Positions 41,950-50,946 of a stretch of 64,000 bases of DNA are shown piece after piece. The stretch's first letter is position 1, and the number at the start of each line of letters is the position of its first letter. The DNA comes from JACCXE01 sp963718605. GTDB lineage: Bacteria > Actinomycetota > Acidimicrobiia > Acidimicrobiales > JACCXE01. The DNA lies in assembly GCA_963718605.1 (NCBI GenBank), contig OY970363.1, forward strand, positions 2,666,001 to 2,730,000, read 5' to 3'. The notes below the pieces were generated by a model. That model searched no databases and was not told the DNA's origin. It worked only from the letters and a program-made list of their open reading frames with translations. Made by a program: the position numbers and the translations under genes.

Positions 41950-42616
41950 TGCGAATCGGGTCGCCCTGGTACTGCGTGTCCTTCGTAATGTCGCAGTAGC
42001 CGTCCTGATACGACTCGTCGCACACGAGAAACACCCCGTGCACTTCGTACAAGCCGGTGTCGAGCTTGCGGCACGTCTCACGCTGCGCGAAGTCCACAGG
42101 CCCGGGATATACCGACGTGAACGACGCGCCTTCGCCTGCGTTGAGTGTTAACGCCTTCTTGTTGCGGTCGCTCGGAGCGGTGACGCAGTCGTCGTCCTCC
42201 CAACGGTGCTTCTGCTCGCTCGCCGGCGCCCGCACGGTGAAGCGCAGCAACTGGTTGGCGTCGTAGTGCACCGCGTCCTTCGACACGTTCGTGACGGTCA
42301 TCGTGAACGTGATGTCGTCCTTGTGCGCCGCGCAGGTGCGGGACGTCTTCATCGCGATCTTCACGCGGTTCTCGTACGTGATCTCCGACGACGGGGCCTT
42401 CGTGGGGCACAGGTCGTCGGCCGTGGTGGCCCCAGGAGCCTTGGCCTTGGTGGTGGTGCTGGTGGTCGTGGGGGCGTGCGTAGGCGAGGTCGGCACGTTC
42501 AGGCCGCCGCCGATCTCAGGGATAGTCGTCGCGTCCGACGCGTCCTTTGAGCTGAATTTGCCGCACGCGGTCAACAAAAACAGCGCGCAAAGAAGAATGG
42601 GCCCCAGGCGTTTCAA
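41933..42616 (-). CDS. lipoprotein of unknown function, 227 aa
   Basis: Lipoprotein signal (RLGPILLCALFLLTAC, lipobox LLTAC), a Thr/Pro-rich spacer (~30-65), then a beta-sandwich-like domain with RTCAAHKDDITFTMTVTNVS and RFTVRAPASEQKHRWEDDDC, carrying four to six Cys that could pair. It resembles cell-surface proteins of the intracellular-proteinase-inhibitor/DUF4352-like kind, but the match is loose. The start is TTG 42616, overlapping the mannosidase stop (TTGA), which places the lipobox at residue ~17. The longer frame upstream is shadow. Confidence 0.65.
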   Translation of the reverse strand: MKRLGPILLCALFLLTACGKFSSKDASDATTIPEIGGGLNVPTSPTHAPTTTSTTTKAKAPGATTADDLCPTKAPSSEITYENRVKIAMKTSRTCAAHKDDITFTMTVTNVSKDAVHYDANQLLRFTVRAPASEQKHRWEDDDCVTAPSDRNKKALTLNAGEGASFTSVYPGPVDFAQRETCRKLDTGLYEVHGVFLVCDESYQDGYCDITKDTQYQGDPIRITLSA

Positions 42617-45276
42617 GCGGGCAAGTGTGGCATACGGACGGTGAGAATTTCCCACGGTCCGAGGGTGGTCTCGTTCTCGAACGGGCGCATCGGACGCCCG
42701 CGGAGGTCCACGACCCAGCCCACGCCGTCGGTGATCGTGGCGGTCGCGGGTTCGTCGGACGGGTTCCACACCCGTACCTCGATGCCGCCCGGCACCCGGA
42801 CCACGGCCGACACTTCGACGCCTTCCACCGATAGCGCTTGGCCGTCGTCGGCGCCGTGCCCATCGCCTTGCGCGATCGCGACTTCAAGCGGCAGCAAGAA
42901 GTCGTCGGCGATGGCGAACGGGTCGACGTCGCCCACCGCGATCGCGTACCGCGCCTCGACCGGGCCGAGCATCTGCGAACCGCGCAGGAAGTTCGGAGGC
43001 CCGGCTGGCTGCGGGCGATACGTCATCTCGATGCGCGACAGCATGGCGGTGGCCCGCAGCACGGTGAGCGCCAGCGTTTTGCCCGCGTCGATCAACTCGT
43101 ACTCGGTGGTGCCGTCGACCACGACGGTGAACCCGCCCGCCTGGACGAAACGCTTGGCCGGATGCGTCGGCAACTCGCGTTCATGCGGGCCGCCCTCGCT
43201 GCGCAGACCGCGCTCGGGCACCGCAAACGCGCAGTCCGCCTTCGACGACGTCGCCGCCGTCGGTAGTGGCATGAGCGCCCGCAGGCGGTGATCGCGCGAC
43301 GGATTGTCGAACGTGGTGTGCACGCGCACCATGCGTTCACCCGCGTGCAGGTCGTACTGCGAGCGCACCTCGACGCGTTGCGAACCCACGCGCGCCCGCT
43401 TGGTGTCATCGATCCGGTCGGGCCACTCGAACGCGCGGATCACTTCAATGCGTCCACGCAGCGGCCCGTCCTCGAGCACGGTCGCAGTCACCGATACGGG
43501 TGTGTCGATCACGATGTCCTGATCGGGCGGCGAATAGTTGTACGTGTCGCCCTGGTCGCCGCTGTCGACGAGCCGGTCGAAGCCTTCGACGCCGTTGAGC
43601 GTGAGCGCGCCGGTCTCGGGGTGCACGGCCACGGTCAACAAACCGTTCGTGAGCGCGTCGCCCTCGCGCCGCACCGGTATGAGATTCGCGGCGGCGGGCT
43701 CGCCCGTCCACCGCTGCCAGCCGAAGCCGGGCACGTCGTCGACGCGGCACACGAGCTGGCGCGACGGGCGCTGTGTGATGCGCATCGTGATCGGGCGTTC
43801 GGGGTTCGCGTTCACGCGTTGCGCGATGTCGGCCTTGATCGCGTCGAGCTCGAGCCACTCTTGGAGATAGGGCCGCGCCTTCAGGGTGATCGAGAGGCGC
43901 TCGTCGCTCTCGTCGATGTCGATGGCGTTGATGTAGGTCTGGTCGTCGATGCGTTGGCTGCGCAGCGTTTCGAGCGCCTTGCCCAACTTGTCAGCACTGA
44001 AGGTGACTTCACCGCGTACCGACGGCCGTTCGCTGAGCACCTGCGCGCCCGGCGCGGGGCCTTCGCCCGGCACTTCGAGTTCGACGAGGCCGCCCCGCGT
44101 GCGCGCCGACGGGTTCACGATTACGGCGCCGGGGGACGGGCACTGCGCGGCGAGCGCACGCTTGGCTTGGAACGCCAGGCCTTCGCCGATCTGGCGCGCC
44201 TCTTGGAAGCGCACCATCACCGCGTCGACGACCTCGTCGTGCGAGCACGCGCAGATCGAGTCGTGGGCGGCGTTGCGCAGCATTTCCTTCCACGCCAGGT
44301 GCAACAGACGCTCGGGCCACTTTTCGGCGGGTAGGAACAAGGCGGAGAAGGGTTCGGCGCGGCGTTCCAGCGCGCGCTCAGCCCGGGCCGCGGCGATCCG
44401 TACGTCGGTGCGGTTCGACGTGACACCCATCAGCAGGTTCGCCCGTCCACCGGAGCGCAGCTCGCCCGTCCACTTCGGCAGGTCCTTCGTCGGCCCGGTC
44501 TTGAGGTGCTTGGCCAGCGTGGTGATGACCAGTTCGAAATCGGACTGCGCGTCGTTGACCTCGGCGACCACTTGGCCGAGCCAAGGCGACGGTGACAGAT
44601 GGTCGCTGCCGTTCATCCAGAGCATCGGAGCCGGCGAGGTCGGGTTGCGCCCGTCCATCGCCGCATGCGTGAGCTGTTCGTACGCGATGAGCCGGTCGAT
44701 CAGCTCCTTCGGGTCCTTCGTGATGCGCGCACCGTTGCCGTAGCCCCGCCAGAGGTACTCGGCCCGCACCGTTGAGCCGTCCGGTGACGACCAGAGGAAC
44801 GCGGTGCGGTCGACCGCGTTCGGCACGCCCCGCCACACCACCGCGTGCTGGAAGCCGAACAACCGGAAGATCTGGGGCATCTGCGAAATGTGGCCGAACA
44901 TGTCGGGCAGGTAGCCGACGTCCATCGCGCCGCCGAACTCGGTGGCGCGGGCGAGGCCGGCTTGCAGGTTGCGAATGACGGTCTCTCCCGACACAAGGAA
45001 CTCGTCGGGCAGCGTGTACCACGGGCCCATCGCGAGGCGACCCTCCCGCGCGAGGCGTTGCAGTACGGGCGCCGCTTCGGGCCGCACTTCTAAGTAATCG
45101 TCGACCACCGCCATCTGCCCGTCCAACAGGAAGTGGCTATAGGACGGATCCGCGTCGAGCATCGGCAGGAAGGCGTCGAGCATGTCGACCAGCCGCAGGC
45201 GGAACTTTTGATACGGCGAGTACCACTCGCGATCCCAGTGGGTGTGCGGGACGACGTTGACCCGGCGTGCGACCAT
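42613..45276 (-). CDS. alpha-mannosidase, glycoside hydrolase family 38, 887 aa
   Basis: GH38 enzyme: the first His-Asp metal site is in VVPHTHWDREWY (residues ~8-19), and the nucleophile Asp lies in DVGYLPDMFGHISQMPQI (~95-112). The helical middle domain contains EMLRNAAHDSICACSHDEVVD (in part), with the HDS signature, and the large beta-sandwich C-terminal part is complete. It hydrolyses alpha-mannosides (zinc-dependent), possibly from cell-wall glycans or mannosylglycerate-like solutes. No signal peptide, so it is cytoplasmic. ATG 45276 is the start; the frame upstream overlaps the next small gene. The stop overlaps the lipoprotein start. Confidence 0.93.
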   Translation of the reverse strand: MVARRVNVVPHTHWDREWYSPYQKFRLRLVDMLDAFLPMLDADPSYSHFLLDGQMAVVDDYLEVRPEAAPVLQRLAREGRLAMGPWYTLPDEFLVSGETVIRNLQAGLARATEFGGAMDVGYLPDMFGHISQMPQIFRLFGFQHAVVWRGVPNAVDRTAFLWSSPDGSTVRAEYLWRGYGNGARITKDPKELIDRLIAYEQLTHAAMDGRNPTSPAPMLWMNGSDHLSPSPWLGQVVAEVNDAQSDFELVITTLAKHLKTGPTKDLPKWTGELRSGGRANLLMGVTSNRTDVRIAAARAERALERRAEPFSALFLPAEKWPERLLHLAWKEMLRNAAHDSICACSHDEVVDAVMVRFQEARQIGEGLAFQAKRALAAQCPSPGAVIVNPSARTRGGLVELEVPGEGPAPGAQVLSERPSVRGEVTFSADKLGKALETLRSQRIDDQTYINAIDIDESDERLSITLKARPYLQEWLELDAIKADIAQRVNANPERPITMRITQRPSRQLVCRVDDVPGFGWQRWTGEPAAANLIPVRREGDALTNGLLTVAVHPETGALTLNGVEGFDRLVDSGDQGDTYNYSPPDQDIVIDTPVSVTATVLEDGPLRGRIEVIRAFEWPDRIDDTKRARVGSQRVEVRSQYDLHAGERMVRVHTTFDNPSRDHRLRALMPLPTAATSSKADCAFAVPERGLRSEGGPHERELPTHPAKRFVQAGGFTVVVDGTTEYELIDAGKTLALTVLRATAMLSRIEMTYRPQPAGPPNFLRGSQMLGPVEARYAIAVGDVDPFAIADDFLLPLEVAIAQGDGHGADDGQALSVEGVEVSAVVRVPGGIEVRVWNPSDEPATATITDGVGWVVDLRGRPMRPFENETTLGPWEILTVRMPHLPA

Positions 45277-45302
45277 CCGCACAGTTTGGCGTTTCCGCGC
45301 GG

Positions 45303-45530
45303 CTAGTGGCGGAAGTGGGGCCAGTGGAAGATGCGCCGCCGCTCGTGACGGACGTCTTCGGCGCTGAACCGTTCCGGCAACAACATGCCGTCGTGCTCGC
45401 GACGTACTTCGTATCCCTCGGCGTTCGCGGTCTCGACGAGGAAGCCGCGTACCCACCGGCCGTCGAAGCGCTGGCGCACCTCGACGTGCGTGCCGTGTTC
45501 GAGTACCGGTGCCTCGTCCTCACCCGTCAC
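45303..45530 (-). CDS. small conserved-looking protein, 75 aa
   Basis: Short basic protein containing GTHVEVRQRFDGRWVRGFLVE and GYEVRREHDGMLLPERFSAEDVR (each in part). This recalls a small SH3-like/Tudor-like barrel seen as hypothetical proteins in actinobacteria. GTG 45530 is the start. It lies 26 bp upstream of the mannosidase on the same strand and 7 bp downstream of the anchored secreted protein. Function unknown. Confidence 0.6.
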   Translation of the reverse strand: MTGEDEAPVLEHGTHVEVRQRFDGRWVRGFLVETANAEGYEVRREHDGMLLPERFSAEDVRHERRRIFHWPHFRH

Positions 45531-45537
45531 AATGCCG

Positions 45538-46467
45538 TCAGTCTACGGCGGGCATCATCCAATCGCGACGACGCCGAACGACCACGACGGCGGCAATCGC
45601 GAGGGAGCCGGGGACGACGCCCATCGCGAGCAGCGGTGCGAGGGCCGACGAGTGTGTGGCGCGCACCGAGCGGGCGGCGGACCGGTAGGACACCTGCGAC
45701 GGGAAGTCGTCGGCGATGTCCCAACTGATTCCCTTCAGCTCCGAGTCCTCGGACCCCCACATGCCTAACGCCGGTTTGACGAACGAGGAGGACGACGAGT
45801 TGTCACCCCTTGCCCGCGGCGGCGCCGGCGGCAACGGTGCCTGGACCGCGACGACCGAGGTGTCATCGCGGGCTTCGAAGGGTGGCGGGTACAAGCCGTC
45901 GGTCATGAAGGCAGATATTTCGTAACTGGTCGCGACGCCGAGGTAGCTCTCCACGACCACGTCGTATTCCGCCTTGGCCGGCACGAAGTTGACCCGCTCG
46001 GGCGATGAGAGGTTGTCACCGCCGTTGCGATCGACCGCGAGGTACTGGTCAGGCGAGTAGTACACCTTCATGTCGAGGTTCGGCACCGCGGTGGGCGTCA
46101 CCGCGAGCTGGTCGGTGAGCACGACCGGTGGCGGTACGACGTCGCGGTATGCCACGGAGATGACCACGAAGTTCGACGCACCAGGTGCGCGCGACAGGTT
46201 GAGTTTCACGCGGTACACGTCGCAGTTCGTGGCCGCGATCGGATTCGTGCGGCACTGCGCCGGCGTCCACGACTGCTGGTAGCCGCCGACCAGCACGCTG
46301 TGCACGGTCTTGGTGAAGGGCGCCTCGTCGGGCGTGAGGACGATGTCCGGTTTGATCGATCGGAGCGGCTTCGACGCGGCCGCGCCGGCGTTGGGCGCCA
46401 GTGCGAGTGCGGCCGCGAGGATCAGCGTGCTGCCTACTGCCGCCGCCGCGACGCGCACACCCCGCAT
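45538..46467 (-). CDS. secreted protein with C-terminal membrane anchor, 309 aa
   Basis: Signal peptide at residues ~1-29 (GSTLILAAALALAPNAGAAA). The ectodomain is beta-rich, with one Cys pair (QCRTNPIAATNCDVYRV) and YRDVVPPPVVLTD, followed by a Pro-rich hinge (PLPPAPPRARGDNSSSSS). Near the C-terminus there is a transmembrane helix (LLAMGVVPGSLAIAAVVVV) and RRRR as stop-transfer. The type I topology is well supported; the role is unknown. ATG 46467 is the start. Confidence 0.7.
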   Translation of the reverse strand: MRGVRVAAAAVGSTLILAAALALAPNAGAAASKPLRSIKPDIVLTPDEAPFTKTVHSVLVGGYQQSWTPAQCRTNPIAATNCDVYRVKLNLSRAPGASNFVVISVAYRDVVPPPVVLTDQLAVTPTAVPNLDMKVYYSPDQYLAVDRNGGDNLSSPERVNFVPAKAEYDVVVESYLGVATSYEISAFMTDGLYPPPFEARDDTSVVAVQAPLPPAPPRARGDNSSSSSFVKPALGMWGSEDSELKGISWDIADDFPSQVSYRSAARSVRATHSSALAPLLAMGVVPGSLAIAAVVVVRRRRDWMMPAVD

Positions 46468-46513
46468 GTGGTCGCACCGTACGGATCAGGCGCCTAGGAG
46501 TCCGTGAAACCCG

Positions 46514-47347
46514 TCACAGCCGCACGAGGCGCACCGTGGCCTCGGCGATGCTCCCGTCACGAGGCGAATCCGTCCACAGCACGAGGATGCCGGTGTCGGT
46601 TGGCGGTGACTGGTAAGTGAGCTTTGTTTCGAACGGGGCCAGTTCCGTGCCGGCGCCGGTGAACGTCGAATCCGCCATGCCGACGAAGCCGAGGGTTCCG
46701 CACCCGAACGCGCAGCTGAGCGACATGTTCCGGCGAATGAGCGTCACGTGCACCACGCCCTCAAAGGCAACGCTGCGTCCGGTGAGGGTCATCGGTGACG
46801 TGACCTTGTCGAGCGTCTTCGGCGTCGTGAGCTCGAGATTCGGACTCCGCACGTCGAAGACGCGCCAGCCCCGCACCCCGTCCTCCCGCACGCTCAGCGT
46901 CGTCGCGACTCCGCCGGCGAAGGCATGGATGTCGATCTCGCCCGAGCGCGAGTCGCCGGCCCGATAGGTGCCGACGGTCGGCGATGTCATGCCGAGCCAG
47001 TCGCGGGCGAAGGTCTCGGCGAGCTTCTCGGGAGAGTCGTAGGAAACGCTCATGTCCGCGGCCGGCCAGATCGCGAAGTCGGTGTCGGGCGACGCCTGGA
47101 TCGCGGTCGTCGTCGTTGTCGACGGGCCGGGATTCACGACGAGCGGGGTGGAGTCGTCTTGAAGCGCCGCGTTCACCGCGAGACCACCGCCGAGTGTCGC
47201 GATCGCAACTCCGATCGCGGCGAACCACTTCACGCGCGAAGCCGGTCGCGCAGTGCGGGCTTCGATGCGCGCCCATCCGTCCCCCCAGGGTTCGATCGTC
47301 GCGGCTTCGACCCGCAGCGCGTCGCGGAGGCGGTCTTCGGTACTCAT
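46514..47347 (-). CDS. membrane-anchored protein with Gmad2-like domain, probable anti-sigma partner, 277 aa
   Basis: The N-terminal ~35 residues (STEDRLRDALRVEAATIEP) are soluble and resemble the head of anti-sigma proteins encoded after ECF sigma genes. One transmembrane helix (~36-60) is followed by a Thr-rich spacer and a large outer domain. Its last ~110 residues match the Gmad2 Ig-like fold (VRSPNLELTTP, VTSPMTLTGRSVAFEGVVHV, SPPTDTGILVLW). ATG 47347 overlaps the sigma factor stop (ATGA). A role in sequestering the sigma factor in response to envelope signals is inferred from position and topology. Confidence 0.7.
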   Translation of the reverse strand: MSTEDRLRDALRVEAATIEPWGDGWARIEARTARPASRVKWFAAIGVAIATLGGGLAVNAALQDDSTPLVVNPGPSTTTTTAIQASPDTDFAIWPAADMSVSYDSPEKLAETFARDWLGMTSPTVGTYRAGDSRSGEIDIHAFAGGVATTLSVREDGVRGWRVFDVRSPNLELTTPKTLDKVTSPMTLTGRSVAFEGVVHVTLIRRNMSLSCAFGCGTLGFVGMADSTFTGAGTELAPFETKLTYQSPPTDTGILVLWTDSPRDGSIAEATVRLVRL

Positions 47348-47853
47348 CGTGAGGACTCCAGTGTGCGTTCGAGCGCGGCGATGCCCCGACGCGTGTGCGT
47401 CTTGACCGACCCGGCCGAGATGCCGAGCGCGGCGGCGATCTCGGCCTCGGGCAACTCGGAGTAGTAGCGAAGCACGAGACATTCGCGCTGGCGGTCGGGC
47501 AACGCGCGCAGCGCGGCCAGCACCTCGCGCCGTCCTTCGAACCGCAGCGCACCGACTTCGGCGGACTCCGCCGTCGTATGCGCGGCGACGTCGTGGCGGC
47601 GGCGAACAGACCGGCGGCGCAGCCGTGACCGGGCGCCGTTCATGACCATGCTGCGCAGATAAGCCACCCGCTTGTCCGGGTCAGTCACCCGGTCCCACTT
47701 CTGATGCAGTTGCACGAACGCGTCCTGTACGACGTCCTCGGCGCTGGCCGTGTTGTCGAGCAGAAGTGCGGCGACGCGCACGAGCGGGCGGTAGTGCTCG
47801 CGGTACAGGTCGACCAGTTGGTCGGCGGCTGTCGGCTCCACGAGCGAGATCAT
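47344..47853 (-). CDS. ECF RNA polymerase sigma factor (SigE-like family), 169 aa
   Basis: Region 2 is seen in LVDLYREHYRPLVRVAALLL and ASAEDVVQDAFVQLHQKWDRV, region 4 in ALPDRQRECLVLRYYSELPE and AAALGISAGSVKTHTRRGIAALE. No C-terminal extension. It should direct RNA polymerase to a small regulon, controlled by the membrane protein encoded by the next, overlapping gene. ATG 47853 is chosen; a TTG lies one codon upstream. Divergent from the acyltransferase at 47935, with 81 bp between. Confidence 0.92.
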   Translation of the reverse strand: MISLVEPTAADQLVDLYREHYRPLVRVAALLLDNTASAEDVVQDAFVQLHQKWDRVTDPDKRVAYLRSMVMNGARSRLRRRSVRRRHDVAAHTTAESAEVGALRFEGRREVLAALRALPDRQRECLVLRYYSELPEAEIAAALGISAGSVKTHTRRGIAALERTLESSR

Positions 47854-47934
47854 CAACCACGTAGACGCCTAGCGCCGGGATTCGGTTGACACAGCGAAGG
47901 CATTTCCTCGCGAGGCTTTCCTTAGAGTGGGCCT

Positions 47935-49083
47935 GTGGCGGAGCATTCGAGCGGTTCGCGGAACGTCGGTCTCGATCTCCTACGCCTCGCGGCCGTGGTG
48001 CTCGTACTCGGTCGGCATCTGCCCGTTCTCGACTTGCCGTGGCCGGTCGAAGCCGTGACGAGTACGTGGAAGCGCGGCGGCTGGATCGGCGTCGATCTGT
48101 TCTTCGTGCTCAGCGGGTTCCTAGTTTCGGGTCTCTTGTTCGGGGAGTACCGCAAGGACGGGAACGTCCGGGTGAGAAGGTTTCTCACTCGGCGTTGGTT
48201 GCGGATCCTTCCGCCCTTCTGGCTTTTGATTTTTGTTACGGCGATCTATCGGGTCGCGCACCACGACCTGCCGCTCGACGCGCTCGCGTCAGAACTCCTG
48301 TTCTTGCAGAATTACAAGCCGCGGCTGTGGAACCACACGTGGTCACTCGCCGTCGAGGAACACTTCTATCTATTGACTCCGTTCGCGGTCGCAATGAGCC
48401 TTCGCTTCAAAAGGCGGCGGGAGTCCGAGCCGTTCTCGTGGGTTGCGCCGGCGGTGGCCGTGGTGTGCGTGCTGTGTCTGCTCTTGCGCATCGTGCACCT
48501 CGTCGTCGTAGACCCAGCATCACGCGAAGGGATGCTCTTCCCGACACACTTTCGTCTCGACTCCCTTGCCGTCGGCGTGCTGATGGCCCGCGAATACCAC
48601 TTTGAGCGCGAACGCTTCGAGGCGTTTTTCAGACGGTACCGGGGGGTTCTCGTCGTCATCGGCGCGGCCTTAGTGTCGCCTGCCTTCATGATCGAAGTGA
48701 GCCACAACGGCTTCATCGTGACCGGGGGCCTCACGATGATCTACATCGGCTGTGCGTGCCTCGTCGGCGCGGCAGTCGTGACCGACTTCGGCTCCGGGCG
48801 CCTTGCCGTCGTCGCCGCTTCGATCGGAGCCTCCTCGTACTCGATCTACTTGTGGCATGAACCAGTGCTGCACTGGGGCACCCGAGCTCTCGAGAGAGTG
48901 TTGGGAGATCCCTCCGATCCGATTCGTCTCGCGTTCTACGTGGTTGGCAGCCTCGCGTTCGGAGTTATGGCCGCTCGCTTGATTGAGATTCCCACGCTGC
49001 GGGTTCGAGATCGACTCTTTCCGCCCACCTCGGGCGGCACTCCTGCGGTGGCGGCCTCCCCTGAGGCTGAGCGCTCGGGCTAG
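47935..49083 (+). CDS. acyltransferase 3 family membrane protein, 382 aa
   Basis: OafA-type integral membrane O-acyltransferase: GLDLLRLAAVVLVLGRHLPV holds the catalytic-type Arg and His, and WIGVDLFFVLSGFLVSGLLF is the second signature. The block LWNHTWSLAVEEHFYLLTP and the late SYSIYLWHEPVLHW are also typical. About ten membrane helices; no SGNH domain. It would transfer an acyl (often acetyl) group to a surface sugar. GTG 47935 is the start. Its stop overlaps by 4 bp the convergent methyltransferase gene. Confidence 0.88.
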   Translation: MAEHSSGSRNVGLDLLRLAAVVLVLGRHLPVLDLPWPVEAVTSTWKRGGWIGVDLFFVLSGFLVSGLLFGEYRKDGNVRVRRFLTRRWLRILPPFWLLIFVTAIYRVAHHDLPLDALASELLFLQNYKPRLWNHTWSLAVEEHFYLLTPFAVAMSLRFKRRRESEPFSWVAPAVAVVCVLCLLLRIVHLVVVDPASREGMLFPTHFRLDSLAVGVLMAREYHFERERFEAFFRRYRGVLVVIGAALVSPAFMIEVSHNGFIVTGGLTMIYIGCACLVGAAVVTDFGSGRLAVVAASIGASSYSIYLWHEPVLHWGTRALERVLGDPSDPIRLAFYVVGSLAFGVMAARLIEIPTLRVRDRLFPPTSGGTPAVAASPEAERSG

Positions 49084-49757
49084 CGGACCGCGAGCACTCC
49101 GTACTGAGCGCCGATCGGCAACGCCGAAAGCGCGTGTTCAAATCGTCGCAGCGGTGCGAGTGTTCGGGGAAAGACGAAGAGGTACCTGGGGCCGCGCACG
49201 TTCGTGAAGCCGGACTCACGCGCAAGCCGGGCGACCTCGCCCGCGCGAAGCATCACGGCGTCGGCATCAAAAGGGATGCGCCGCATCACGATTCGGGCGG
49301 GGATGCTCCACGGGTTGTTTTCGAAAACAGCCAGCATTCCGCCTGGGCGCAACACGTCGAACAACCGCCTCATGACCGCTGAACGCTCCGTCACTGGAAT
49401 GTGATGGAACGCGCCGTTTACGTAGCAGAGGTCAAACCGCTGGCCGTCGTCAAGAAGATCCAGCGTTCCAAACCGGATTCGATCAGTGCCGAGATGCGCC
49501 TGTGCTTGCTCAACCGCCGGCGCAGCAATGTCGACTCCGACGATTGACGCCGTGGGGAATGCTGACGCGAGGTGGGAGGTCGCGTCGCCAACTCCGCAAC
49601 CGAAGTCCAAAATGTGTTCTGGCGCCGCCGCGCCCAACTCCCGGACCAAGTGCTCGAGGCGGCCGCGAATGAAGAAGTCCTTGCTCTCGCCCGACAACTT
49701 GATACCGCGATCCAACATCGCGTCGTAACCCTCGGCATCGTTGAAGAGTTCACTCAC
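49080..49757 (-). CDS. class I SAM-dependent methyltransferase, 225 aa
   Basis: The SAM-binding motif I is HILDFGCGVGDATSHLA (residues ~48-64), followed by SIVGVDIAAPAVEQA, YVNGAFHHIPVTER and DVLRPGGMLAVFENNPW. The last block is typical of methyltransferases in polysaccharide and lipid clusters. The acceptor is unknown; a sugar or prenyl-linked glycan is plausible. It overlaps the upstream glycosyltransferase by 8 bp and probably works with it. Confidence 0.85.
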   Translation of the reverse strand: MSELFNDAEGYDAMLDRGIKLSGESKDFFIRGRLEHLVRELGAAAPEHILDFGCGVGDATSHLASAFPTASIVGVDIAAPAVEQAQAHLGTDRIRFGTLDLLDDGQRFDLCYVNGAFHHIPVTERSAVMRRLFDVLRPGGMLAVFENNPWSIPARIVMRRIPFDADAVMLRAGEVARLARESGFTNVRGPRYLFVFPRTLAPLRRFEHALSALPIGAQYGVLAVR

Positions 49758-50946
49758 GCGCGCCTCGCTCGTAGTTGGCGCGCTCGGCGGCGAGGCGAAG
49801 GAAACTCGCGGCGATCCGTGTCACGGCGAGCACGGCGGCTGTCTCGTAAAGAAATGACATCGCAATGAAGCGCGACCAGTGCGTAAAGGTTGCCCCGGTG
49901 CGCACGAGCTGCGTGAAGCTGGGCAAAACCAATAGCCCGCCACCGATGAGAAGGACGGCCTGTGTCCACCAGAACACAGGACCGGAGAGCGCGCGGCCCG
50001 CTGTGCCACGCAACGAACTTCGCGTGCGACCATCGAACAGCAATGCGTCCACGGTCGTCCCTGCGAGAAACCCGGCGCAAAGCAACAACACGCCTACGAC
50101 GCCAAGAAGATTCCCCACGACGAAGCGATAGATCATCCACTCAAACAGAGCGTGATGCTGGGTGTAGTACCACGCGGGATATGCGAGGAGCGCAGCTGCG
50201 ATCAACAGCGCGCCGGCTCCGGCGGCGCCCAGGATGCGCGACGGGCGATACAAGGCGGCGGTTCGCAGGATTGTGTCCAAAAACCGGCCGCCATCGCGGA
50301 GGACGCTGAGTTTTGAGCGTCCCTCGCGCTCTCTGTAGGGCATGTCGAGTTCGACGATCTTGCACTCGCCGCCAAGCAATGCCCGTGCGCTCATAGCCGG
50401 TGTGAAATGCAGGCCATCGGGAAGCGGCATCAGATGCTGTAGCGCAGACGCCCGGACCACTCGCATACCGCTGGCCGTGTCCCGCACCGATATCGATGAC
50501 AGACCGGAGAGCAGAAGGGCAAAGAGACGGTTTCCAAAGCGGCGGATCCGAGGCATCTCGCTGTCGGGGTTGAGGCGACAGCCAAGGGCAATGTCGGCCG
50601 ACTCCGAATCGAGGGTGGCGGCCAAAGGTCCAAAAAATGCAGGGTCGCACGTTCCGTCGGCGTCCAGAAACGCCAGGACATCCGCATCGGGCATTGACGC
50701 CCAGCCCGCCTTGATGGCGGCGCCATACCCGCGATTCTTTTCGAACACGATCAACCGAACGTGTTCGCTGAAGGTGTTTGCGATCTCGACGGTACGGTCG
50801 GTCGATCCATCGCTCACAACTGTGATCTCGACGGTACGAATCGGCGACGAGGCGATTATCCCCGCGACGGCGTTGAGGGTCCGTTGGATCGTGGATCCGA
50901 TGCTCTGTTCTTCGTCGAGCGCAGGAATCACGATGCCGAGTCGCAT
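49750..50946 (-). CDS. family 2 glycosyltransferase with membrane C-terminus, 398 aa
   Basis: GT-A fold transferase of the dolichol-phosphate mannosyltransferase type: IVIPALDEEQSIGSTIQRTL, VVSDGSTDRTVEIA, NRGYGAAIKAGW, the D-x-D motif in FLDADGTCDP, and a GMRVVRASALQHL region. From ~235 on it has about four membrane helices. It probably transfers a sugar from a nucleotide donor to a lipid carrier such as polyprenyl phosphate. Next to it on the same strand are a large membrane glycosyltransferase-like gene (adjacent, no gap) and a methyltransferase (8-bp overlap). Confidence 0.88.
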   Translation of the reverse strand: MRLGIVIPALDEEQSIGSTIQRTLNAVAGIIASSPIRTVEITVVSDGSTDRTVEIANTFSEHVRLIVFEKNRGYGAAIKAGWASMPDADVLAFLDADGTCDPAFFGPLAATLDSESADIALGCRLNPDSEMPRIRRFGNRLFALLLSGLSSISVRDTASGMRVVRASALQHLMPLPDGLHFTPAMSARALLGGECKIVELDMPYREREGRSKLSVLRDGGRFLDTILRTAALYRPSRILGAAGAGALLIAAALLAYPAWYYTQHHALFEWMIYRFVVGNLLGVVGVLLLCAGFLAGTTVDALLFDGRTRSSLRGTAGRALSGPVFWWTQAVLLIGGGLLVLPSFTQLVRTGATFTHWSRFIAMSFLYETAAVLAVTRIAASFLRLAAERANYERGARE